In this document: positions 31,553 through 38,160 of the stretch, one piece after another | Position numbering within the stretch: the stretch's first letter is position 1 | How the letters are laid out: each line of letters begins with the position of its first letter | Notes under the pieces: model-generated | Database searches by the model: none | Seen by the model: the letters and a program-made list of their open reading frames with translations, nothing else | Told to the model about the DNA's origin: nothing | Program-made: the position numbers and the translations under genes | Source: DATLGB01 sp038318085 | Lineage (GTDB): Bacteria > Actinomycetota > Thermoleophilia > Solirubrobacterales > Solirubrobacteraceae | DNA length: 64,000 nt | Assembly (NCBI GenBank): GCA_038318085.1 | Contig: JBBQBV010000001.1 | Location: forward strand, 1-64,000 | Direction of reading: 5' to 3'

Positions 31553-33310
31553 GTGGCGCGCTACACGGACGATTCCCGCGAGAAGGTCCGCGACGCGGTC
31601 GACTTCGTCGACCTGGTCGGCTCGCGCGTCGAGCTGCGCAAGGCCGGCGTCCGGCGCTACGTCGGGCTGTGCCCGTTTCACGACGAGCGCTCGCCGTCGT
31701 TCGGGATCGACCCCGTCGAGAAGCTCTACTACTGCTTCGGCTGCGGCGAGGGCGGCGACGTCTTCAAGTTCGTCATGGAGACCGAGACGCTCGGCTTCGG
31801 GGAGGCGCTCGAGCTGCTGGGCGACCGCTACAACGTGCAGCTCGAACGCACCGAGGAGGACCCGCGGGCCGCCGAGAAGCGCGATCGCCGTGATCGCCTG
31901 CACAGCCTCTTGGAGCGCGCGGCCGCCTACTACGTGCGGCTGCTGTGGGAGTCGCCCGAGGCGGCGGGCGCCCGGGAGTACCTGGCCGCGCGCGGGTTGC
32001 AGGAGCCGACCCTGCGCGAGTTCCGCGTCGGCTATTCATCCGCGAGCTGGGACCGCGTGGTGACCGCGTCCCTGCATGCCGACTATTCACCGGGAGAGCT
32101 GCTGGCCGCCGGGCTGGCGTCGCGCTCGCGCGGCCGCGACGGGCTGATCGACCGCTTCCGCGGGCGCCTGATGTTCCCCTGGGCCGACGCGCGCGGCCGC
32201 GTGCTCGGCTTCGGGGCCCGCGCGCTGGCACCCGACGACCAGCCCAAGTACCTCAACTCCGCCGAGAGCGAGGTCTTTCACAAGGGCCGCCAGGTCTACG
32301 GGACCCACATCGCCCGCACGGCGGCCGCGAAGGCGGGCTCCGTCGTGCTCGTCGAGGGCTACACCGACGTGATCGCGCTGCACCAGGCGGGCATCGGCAA
32401 CGCGGTCGGTCAGATGGGCACGGCGCTTGCCGAGGGGCAGGCCGCCGAGCTGGCCAAGCTCGCGCCCTCCGTGTCGCTGTGCCTGGACGCCGACGCCGCT
32501 GGGCAGGAGGCGACCCAGCGCGCCGCCGGCGTGCTGCGCGCCCTGCCCAACCCGCCGGAAGTGCGCGTCGTCGCACTGCCGCCGGGCTCGGACCCCGCCG
32601 AGGTCGCCTCCGCCCCCGGCGGGACCGACGAGGTCGAAGCGATGCTCCGTCGTGCGGTGCCCTTCACGCGCTGGCAGGTCGAGGTCGCGCTCGCGCGCGG
32701 CGACCTGTCGTCGGCCGAGGGCCGCGACAACCTGCTGGCCGAGACCTCCGCGGTCCTTTCCAAGCTCCCGCCGAGCGTCCTGCGCGAGGAGCTCGTCCGG
32801 CTGGTCGCCGGGCGACTGGGCCTGTCCGAGGGACTAGCGGCATCCGCCCTCGGCAGGACGGCATCCGGCTCGGCACCGCGCGCGAACGGCCACGGCGGCT
32901 CCGCGCATCGCGCCATGGACCGGCGCGAGCAGACCGAGCTGGCGTTCCTCTCGCTCTGTCTGTCCTTCCCCGCGCCCGGCGCCGGGCGCCTGGCCGCGCT
33001 CGACGGCGACGCGCTCTCCTCAGACCTCATCCGCCGCGCGGCCGCGCACCTGCGCGCCCACCTCCCCGCCCCGGCCGCCGGCCTGCCGCCTGAAGACGAC
33101 GCGCTCTCGGCCCTGATCGCCGAGATCGTCGTGCGCGCAGGCGCGCTCGAGGACGCCGATGCCTCCGAGCTCGACCGGGCCGGCTACATGCTCGACCTCG
33201 CCCGTCTGGAGCGCGACATCGCCACCGCCCGCGTGGCCGAGACCCCCTTGAGCGACCTCGCGGTGGAGCGCCAGCGCGTCCTCGGACAGCTGCGCAGGCT
33301 GACGCGCTGA
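31553..33310 (+). CDS. dnaG: DNA primase
   Basis: 585 aa. The zinc-binding domain has CPFH near 40 and CFGC near 61 (CHC2 type). The RNA polymerase domain has KYLNSAESEVFHKGRQVYG, and the TOPRIM core has LVEGYTDVIALHQAGI near 263 and CLDADAAGQEA near 306. The C-terminal DnaB-binding region is present (about 450-585), with an Ala/Gly-rich linker before it. GTG 31553 is the start. It makes primers for lagging-strand replication. Confidence 0.97.
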   Translation: MARYTDDSREKVRDAVDFVDLVGSRVELRKAGVRRYVGLCPFHDERSPSFGIDPVEKLYYCFGCGEGGDVFKFVMETETLGFGEALELLGDRYNVQLERTEEDPRAAEKRDRRDRLHSLLERAAAYYVRLLWESPEAAGAREYLAARGLQEPTLREFRVGYSSASWDRVVTASLHADYSPGELLAAGLASRSRGRDGLIDRFRGRLMFPWADARGRVLGFGARALAPDDQPKYLNSAESEVFHKGRQVYGTHIARTAAAKAGSVVLVEGYTDVIALHQAGIGNAVGQMGTALAEGQAAELAKLAPSVSLCLDADAAGQEATQRAAGVLRALPNPPEVRVVALPPGSDPAEVASAPGGTDEVEAMLRRAVPFTRWQVEVALARGDLSSAEGRDNLLAETSAVLSKLPPSVLREELVRLVAGRLGLSEGLAASALGRTASGSAPRANGHGGSAHRAMDRREQTELAFLSLCLSFPAPGAGRLAALDGDALSSDLIRRAAAHLRAHLPAPAAGLPPEDDALSALIAEIVVRAGALEDADASELDRAGYMLDLARLERDIATARVAETPLSDLAVERQRVLGQLRRLTR

Positions 33311-33312
33311 GA

Positions 33313-33330
33313 CGGTTCGGATCCGAACCG
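33313..33330. repeat. 18-bp perfect palindrome between dnaG and the HTH/HNH gene
   Basis: CGGTTCGGATCCGAACCG is its own reverse complement. It starts 3 bp after the dnaG stop and 22 bp before the candidate -10 box of the next gene. It may be a terminator stem for dnaG or an operator for the downstream two-HTH protein. Confidence 0.5.
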
Positions 33331-33351
33331 GATTCCGTCCGGTAGGGGAAC

Positions 33352-33357
33352 TAGTGT
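33352..33357 (+). promoter_or_regulatory. Candidate -10 box of the HTH/HNH gene
   Basis: TAGTGT is followed by 7 bases and the ATG at 33365, with no ribosome binding site. This spacing predicts transcription starting at the ATG. Confidence 0.45.
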
Positions 33358-33364
33358 TCGCCTC

Positions 33365-34063
33365 ATGGAACGGGAGTGGTTGGAGCGCGAGTTGGCGGCG
33401 GGGAGATCGATCGAGTCGATCGCGCGCGACGTGGGGCGAGACGCGTCGACGGTGTCCTACTGGGTGCGCAAGCTCGGGCTGCGCTCGACGCACGCGGAAC
33501 GGCACGCGCCGCGGGGCGGAGTCGCGATGGAGGTTCTCGAGGCGCTGGTCGCTGCAGGCGCGACCACCCGCGAGATGGCGGTCGAGCTCGGCCTGAGCCA
33601 GTCCACCATCCGTCACTGGCTCAAGCGGTACGGTCTCAGCACGCGCGGCGCGGAGGCGCGCAGAAGGCGGGTGGTGCCGCAGGATGCCGTAACCCGTCTC
33701 GGCGTCTGCGCCATCCATGGGGAGGCGGAGTTCCGGCAGCGACCGGACGGCTACTGGCGGTGCCTTCCGTGCCGGTCGTTACACGTCAGCGACCGACGCC
33801 GGCGCGTCAAGCAGATCCTGGTCGAGGAGGCCGGAGGCCGCTGCGCGCTCTGCGGCTATGACCGCAGCGCCCGGGCCCTGCACTTCCATCACCTGGACCC
33901 TGAGGCGAAGCGCTTCCATCTCTCCTACGGGGGATTCGCGCGCTCGCTCGCAGCGGCGCGGATGGAAGCCGCGAAGTGCGTGCTGCTGTGCGCGAACTGC
34001 CACGCTGAGGTCGAGGCCGGGATCGCTACGCTTGTCCCCGCTCCGGACCCGCCTCCGGGGTAG
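33365..34063 (+). CDS. Two-HTH plus HNH-nuclease-like protein
   Basis: 232 aa. Two helix-turn-helix segments are seen: SIESIARDVGRDASTVSYWV (about 17-36) and TTREMAVELGLSQSTIRHWL (about 66-85). The C-terminal half is a zinc-stapled HNH fold: CALCGYD near 164, LHFHHLDP near 177, and CVLLCANCHAEV near 208. HNH proteins bind and often cut DNA. The combination resembles small stand-alone homing-type or regulatory nucleases, but cleavage is not proven. It lies between dnaG and tRNA-Asn, ending 5 bp before the tRNA. Confidence 0.75.
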   Translation: MEREWLERELAAGRSIESIARDVGRDASTVSYWVRKLGLRSTHAERHAPRGGVAMEVLEALVAAGATTREMAVELGLSQSTIRHWLKRYGLSTRGAEARRRRVVPQDAVTRLGVCAIHGEAEFRQRPDGYWRCLPCRSLHVSDRRRRVKQILVEEAGGRCALCGYDRSARALHFHHLDPEAKRFHLSYGGFARSLAAARMEAAKCVLLCANCHAEVEAGIATLVPAPDPPPG

Positions 34064-34068
34064 CGTGA

Positions 34069-34142
34069 TCCGGGGTAGCTCAACTGGCAGATGCGTCCGA
34101 CTGTTAATCGGAAGGTTGTGGGTTCGAGTCCCACCCCCGGAG
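34069..34142 (+). tRNA. tRNA-Asn (GTT)
   Basis: The acceptor stem TCCGGGG (34069-34075) pairs with CCCCGGA (34135-34141). The anticodon stem TCCGA/TCGGA encloses CTGTTAA, giving anticodon GTT. The T arm GTGGG-TTCGAGT-CCCAC is perfect. CCA is not encoded. The D arm is odd: GCTC faces GATGC with one extra T compared with the usual GAGC, leaving a bulge. Confidence 0.93.
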
Positions 34143-35372
34143 TTCATCTGCGGTCCCAACCCGTCCATTCTCGGCTGGTTCCGCGACTCTCCCCGCCCAT
34201 TCCTCGACCGCCCCGGCCGCCGCAGCCGCGCCGTCATGATCCGCCGACCATGCGGCCAGCGCTCGTGCGCGGGTGCGCAGGTCGGGATCGGCGAGCGCCC
34301 GCTGCACGGCGAGCCGGAGCGCGGCAGCGCAGAGCAGGCGGCGGGGGAGGCGGACGCCGACGCCCGCCCATTCCGCCCGGGCGGCGTTCTCGGCCATGTC
34401 GCCCACGGCGGGGCAGACGACGACCGCGCAGCCCTCGCTCAGGGCACGCGCCAGGGTCCCGTGGCCGCCGTGGGTGATCACGAGGTCGCAGGCCGGCATC
34501 GTCCGGGCGTAGGACAGCCAGGGGACGAGCACGGCGTTGGCCGGGACGCGGTAGCCCGCGCGCCAGGGCGGCTCACGGGCGTTGAAGGTCGCGATCACGC
34601 GCACGTCCTCGCGCGCGAGGCCGTCGAGCGCGGCGCGCAGCAGCGTGTGCCCGGCGTCGTGGGCGGTGGAGGGGGCCACGAGCACGACGGGGCCCGCTCC
34701 GCCCGGCGGCTCCACGGCCGACCCCGGGGGCTCCCACAGCAGCGGGCCGCACACGCGCATCCAGGCCGGCCAGGCGCGCGGGTACTCGAGCTGCGGGAAG
34801 GTCCCGACGAGCGTCAGCGAGCGCGAGAGGCCCGTGTGCAGCTCGTCGCGCGGACCGAGGCCGAGGCGGGCGCGAGCGCCGTTGTAGTCCGCGCGGCCCT
34901 GTTCGAGTCCGCGCCGGACCAGCCCGTCCGTGAGGCCCCACAGCCGCGCGCCGAGCGCGGTGCGCGGCGGCTGCGCGCCGAGGGAGTACGGCGGCATGCC
35001 CGCGCCCGGGAGCGGGCAGACGTGGGGGACGAGGGTCGCGACCGGCACGCCGTGCAGCTCCGCCGCGAGCGCCGGCGCCAGCGTCAAGATGTCTGAGACG
35101 CAGGCGTCCGGGGCGAAGCTCTCGACCAGCCCGACGGTGTCCCGGGTCGCGGCGACGGCCGCCTCGTAGGGCCGCATCGGACGCTCCGGCGTGGGGAAGA
35201 CCTGGTACTCCGGCGCCGCCGCGAAGGTCATCCCCGCGGCCTCGACGTCGAGCCGCCACCTGCGCCAGGTCTGCAGGCACACGTCGTGGCCGCGGGCGGC
35301 CAGGCGCGACCCGAGCGCGAGCATCGGGAACGCGTGGCCGGGATCGCCGAACGCGCCCAGCAGGACGCGCAT
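34104..35372 (-). CDS. MGT-type (GT1) glycosyltransferase running into tRNA-Asn
   Basis: 422 aa GT-B glycosyltransferase of the macrolide/UDP-glucosyl type. The N-terminal acceptor fold begins LLGAFGDPGHAFPMLALG. The C-terminal donor motif is THGGHGTLARALSEG near 313, followed by CPAVGDMAENAARAEWAG. The real domain appears to end near position 34190. The frame then continues through a poor Ala/Glu-rich stretch and stops inside the antisense of tRNA-Asn, giving the tail GWDSNPQPSD, a well-known product of reading tRNA genes backwards. The natural stop may have been lost. It is coupled to the upstream LLM oxidoreductase gene (ATGA), so both may modify one small molecule. Confidence 0.85.
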   Translation of the reverse strand: MRVLLGAFGDPGHAFPMLALGSRLAARGHDVCLQTWRRWRLDVEAAGMTFAAAPEYQVFPTPERPMRPYEAAVAATRDTVGLVESFAPDACVSDILTLAPALAAELHGVPVATLVPHVCPLPGAGMPPYSLGAQPPRTALGARLWGLTDGLVRRGLEQGRADYNGARARLGLGPRDELHTGLSRSLTLVGTFPQLEYPRAWPAWMRVCGPLLWEPPGSAVEPPGGAGPVVLVAPSTAHDAGHTLLRAALDGLAREDVRVIATFNAREPPWRAGYRVPANAVLVPWLSYARTMPACDLVITHGGHGTLARALSEGCAVVVCPAVGDMAENAARAEWAGVGVRLPRRLLCAAALRLAVQRALADPDLRTRARALAAWSADHDGAAAAAGAVEEWAGRVAEPAENGRVGTADELRGWDSNPQPSD

Positions 35373-36406
35373 CAGCCCGCGAGCTCGGCCAGGCTGCGCA
35401 GCTGGCCGACGCGGTCCTCGAGCGTCCAGGCCATGGGCGAGAGGATCAGCGTGCCCACGCCGCCGGAGCGGTAGCCGGCGAGCCGGTCGCGGATGCGGTC
35501 GGGCGGACCGACGAGGGTGACGGCGTCGATCAGCTCGTCCGGCAGGGCGGCTGCCGCCTCCTGCTTTTTGCCGTCGAGGTAGAGGTCCTGGACCCTGCGC
35601 GCGGCGTCGCCGAACCCGTAGGAGGTGACCAGCGCGTTGTAGAAGTTCTTCTCGCGCGAGCCCATGCCGCCGACGTAGAGGGCGATGTAGGGCCGCATCA
35701 GGTCGCGGGCGGCGTCGAGATCCTCGTCGACGCGCACGGTCACGGTCGGGGCAATGTCAAAGCCCTCGCCGGTGCGTCCGGCACGTGCCCAGCCCACCTC
35801 GAGGGCGGATCCGAACTCCGCCATGTGCTCGGGGGAGACGAGGATCGGCAGCCAGCCGTCGGCGATCTCGGCGGCCAGCGCGGTGTTCCTGGGGCCGATC
35901 GCAGCGACGTAGATCGGGATCTCGTCCTGGACCGGCCCGATCATCAGCTTGAGGGCCTTGCCCGGGCCGTCGGGGAGCGGCAGCTGCACGGTCGCGCCGT
36001 CGTAGACGAGCCGCTCGCGGCGCAGCGCCATGCGCACGACGTCGACGTACTCGCGCGTCCGGGCGAGCTGGCGGGCGAAGCGGACCCCATGCCAGCCCTC
36101 GGAGACCTGCGGGCCGCTCGTGCCGAGGCCGAGCATGAAGCGGCCGCCCGACAGGTGGTCGAGCGTCGCGGCGGTCATCGCCGTCATGGCCGCCGAGCGC
36201 GCGGGGATCTGGAAGATGGCGGCCCCGAGGCGGATCGTCGAGGTCTGCGAGGCGAGCCATGCGAGCACCGTGGCCGCGTCGGAGCCGTAGGCCTCCGCCG
36301 CCCAGGCGGAGTCAAAGCCGAGTCGCTCCGCCTCCTGAACCAGCTCGAGGTGGTCGGACGGGGGTGCCCCGAGCCCCCAGTAGCCGACGTTGATGCCGAG
36401 CCTCAC
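35372..36406 (-). CDS. LLM class (F420/FMN-dependent) oxidoreductase
   Basis: 344 aa from GTG 36406. A luciferase-like TIM barrel: LGINVGYWGLG at the start, EAERLGFDSAWAAEAYG near 30, GAAIFQIPARSAAMTAMTAA near 65, and GRFMLGLGTSGPQV near 92, which resembles the F420-binding loop of mycobacterial family members. The C-terminal LVGPPDRIRDRLAGYRSGGV is typical. Upstream in-frame codons are low-quality, so the later start is chosen. Its stop overlaps the ATG of the glycosyltransferase. The substrate is unknown. Confidence 0.87.
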   Translation of the reverse strand: MRLGINVGYWGLGAPPSDHLELVQEAERLGFDSAWAAEAYGSDAATVLAWLASQTSTIRLGAAIFQIPARSAAMTAMTAATLDHLSGGRFMLGLGTSGPQVSEGWHGVRFARQLARTREYVDVVRMALRRERLVYDGATVQLPLPDGPGKALKLMIGPVQDEIPIYVAAIGPRNTALAAEIADGWLPILVSPEHMAEFGSALEVGWARAGRTGEGFDIAPTVTVRVDEDLDAARDLMRPYIALYVGGMGSREKNFYNALVTSYGFGDAARRVQDLYLDGKKQEAAAALPDELIDAVTLVGPPDRIRDRLAGYRSGGVGTLILSPMAWTLEDRVGQLRSLAELAG

Positions 36407-36469
36407 GCCCGGCGCTGCAAGTTCGCTGTCACGAGAAGGGAAAAGCTTGTCCGGAGCGTGCACAGCGCC

Positions 36470-36475
36470 TAGCGT
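36470..36475 (+). promoter_or_regulatory. Candidate -10 box for hypothetical gene 36483
   Basis: TAGCGT, seven bases, then ATG 36483. There is no ribosome binding site. This is the cleanest example of the leaderless spacing in the window. Confidence 0.5.
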
Positions 36476-36482
36476 GCAGCCC

Positions 36483-37013
36483 ATGAGGCGAGCACGCGAC
36501 CCTATCACTGAGCTCCGGCGGGCCATCGATCTGCTGCCCGAGGACACCCGCATAGCGATGCTGGACGGGATCCGAGGGGGCGACAACATCATCGTCGGCG
36601 CCTACACGGACTCGAGCGGCGGCATGTGCCCGATGCTCGCCGCGCACCGCAACGGCAGCCGCTCGGCGGCGCTGGCCTTCGCGCGCTCGTGGGACGGCTT
36701 CGCGGGCTCCCGCCGCGCGCGACGCGCCTCCCGCCGCGAGCTCACCATCCTCGAGACCCAGCTCACCGAGTCGCTGGGCGCGGACCCCGGACCGTCTGAC
36801 CTGCGTGCCGCGATCGCCGACCACGTCGCGCTCAAGCAGCGTGCCCTGGAGCCCGAGCCGGTGAAGCCCGCGCCCGCGCCCGAGGAGCAGATCCGGGCCT
36901 GGCGCCTGGGCGGCGGCGGCGGTATCGGCCGCCTGCGGCCGCGCCGGTCTGACGCCGACGCCGAGCGCGTCCTCGCCCGCCTCGAGGAGCACGTACTGGC
37001 CGCGACGCGCTAG
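36483..37013 (+). CDS. Hypothetical protein
   Basis: 176 aa. The N-terminal half is ordered and well coded (ELRRAIDLLPEDTRIAMLDG, then IIVGAYTDSSGGMCPMLAAH). It has no signal peptide and no known catalytic motif. The middle is Arg-rich and helical, then comes a Pro/Glu linker (EPEPVKPAPAPEEQ), a Gly run and a basic C-terminal helix. I do not recognise the family. It is convergent with the receiver gene (7-bp gap) and divergent from the LLM oxidoreductase gene. Confidence 0.7.
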   Translation: MRRARDPITELRRAIDLLPEDTRIAMLDGIRGGDNIIVGAYTDSSGGMCPMLAAHRNGSRSAALAFARSWDGFAGSRRARRASRRELTILETQLTESLGADPGPSDLRAAIADHVALKQRALEPEPVKPAPAPEEQIRAWRLGGGGGIGRLRPRRSDADAERVLARLEEHVLAATR

Positions 37014-37020
37014 GCGTCCC

Positions 37021-37416
37021 CTACGGGCCGCCGGCCGCCTGCCGCTGACGCTCGCCGATCCGGTCGACGAGCTGCAGCACCTCGAGCGGGGAGAAGGGCT
37101 TGGTCAAGAAGAGATCCGCGCCGGCCTCGCCGGCGCGGCGCTCGGCGCGGTCGTCGGTCGCGGCGGTGAGCATGACGATGGTCGCGCCCGTGGTCGCCGG
37201 CAGGCGCCGCAGCCTCCCGCAGGCGGCGATGCCGTCCATGCGCGGCATGTCGATGTCCAAGAAGACGATCACCGGGCGGGCCTGCTCGGCCATCTCCAGC
37301 GCCTCGACGCCGTCCTGGGCCTCGAGCACGTCGAAGCCCGCGACGTCCTCCAGCGTCGTCGCCACGAGGCGGCGGATCAGCGGGTCGTCGTCGACGACGA
37401 GGATGGTGCGGCTCAT
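37021..37416 (-). CDS. Single-domain response regulator receiver
   Basis: 131 aa, receiver only. The acidic pair DDD is at residues 9-11, the phospho-acceptor Asp54 in VFLDIDMPRMDG, the Thr in VMLTAATDD and the Lys in LFLTKPFSPLE. There is no output domain, so it acts by protein contact, as CheY/Spo0F-type proteins do. It is the last gene of the operon with the HD-GYP protein (ATGA overlap) and the hybrid kinase, which is the likely phosphate source. Confidence 0.93.
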   Translation of the reverse strand: MSRTILVVDDDPLIRRLVATTLEDVAGFDVLEAQDGVEALEMAEQARPVIVFLDIDMPRMDGIAACGRLRRLPATTGATIVMLTAATDDRAERRAGEAGADLFLTKPFSPLEVLQLVDRIGERQRQAAGGP

Positions 37417-38150
37417 CCGACCTCCTGGCTCAGCGCGATGAAGCGCGCGTCGGGAACGCGGCCGAAGGCCTCGGCCACCTCGGGATCGAACTGCGTGCCC
37501 GACACGCGCTGGATCTCCGCGCGCGCCTTGCGCAGCGTGGTCGCCGGGCGGTAGGGGCGATCCGTGGTGAGGGCGTCGAGCGTGTCGGCGACGGAGAAGA
37601 TGCGGGCGATCAGCGGGATGTCGTCGCCGCGCAGGCGGTCGGGATAGCCGTCGCCGTCCCAGCGCTCGTGGTGGTGACGCACGACGAGCTTGGCCTCGCC
37701 GAGGAAGTCGATCTCGCGCAGGATCTCCCAGCCCACCACGGGGTGCTGGCGGATGAGCGTGTACTCCTCGGATGTCAGCGGGCCGGGCTTGAAGAGGATC
37801 GCGTCGGGGACGGCGACCTTGCCCACGTCATGCAGCAGGAAGCCGAACTCCATCTCGGGCGAGTCGACCGCGTCGATGCCCGCCTCGGCCGCGATCTCGA
37901 TCCCGTAGGCGGTGACGCGCTCGGCGTGGCGGCCGGTGTAGGCGTCGCGCGCCTCGACGGCGTTGGCCAGCGCGCGCACCGTGGCGCGGTAGGAGCGCTT
38001 GAGCTCCTGCGAGCGCTCTCGCTCCTGCTTGAAGGTCTCGCGCAGGTCCGCGGCGTAGCGCGCCAGCTGGGATTCGCGCGCCGCCGCCTCCTGCTCGCGG
38101 TCGGCCAGTGCCGCCCGCAGCTTCTGCACCGACGCGTCTTGGAAGTGCAC
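37413..38150 (-). CDS. HD-GYP domain protein (probable c-di-GMP phosphodiesterase)
   Basis: 245 aa from GTG 38150. A coiled-coil N-terminus (about 1-60, Glu/Arg-rich) leads to the HD-GYP domain: YTGRHAERVTAYG, GFLLHDVGKVAVPDAIL (HD pair near 112), RQHPVVGWEIL, RHHHERWDGDGYPDRLRG (the GYP motif near 168) and SVADTLDALTTDRPYR. Such domains hydrolyse cyclic di-GMP. It starts 11 bp after the hybrid kinase stop and overlaps the receiver gene. A longer in-frame extension into the kinase gene is not family-like. Confidence 0.92.
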   Translation of the reverse strand: MHFQDASVQKLRAALADREQEAAARESQLARYAADLRETFKQERERSQELKRSYRATVRALANAVEARDAYTGRHAERVTAYGIEIAAEAGIDAVDSPEMEFGFLLHDVGKVAVPDAILFKPGPLTSEEYTLIRQHPVVGWEILREIDFLGEAKLVVRHHHERWDGDGYPDRLRGDDIPLIARIFSVADTLDALTTDRPYRPATTLRKARAEIQRVSGTQFDPEVAEAFGRVPDARFIALSQEVG

Positions 38151-38160
38151 CGAGCGAACC

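Noticed and set aside
33365..34142. Prophage or integrative element at tRNA-Asn
   Set aside because: An HNH-type protein is present, but there is no integrase, no structural gene and no repeated tRNA 3' end seen by eye.
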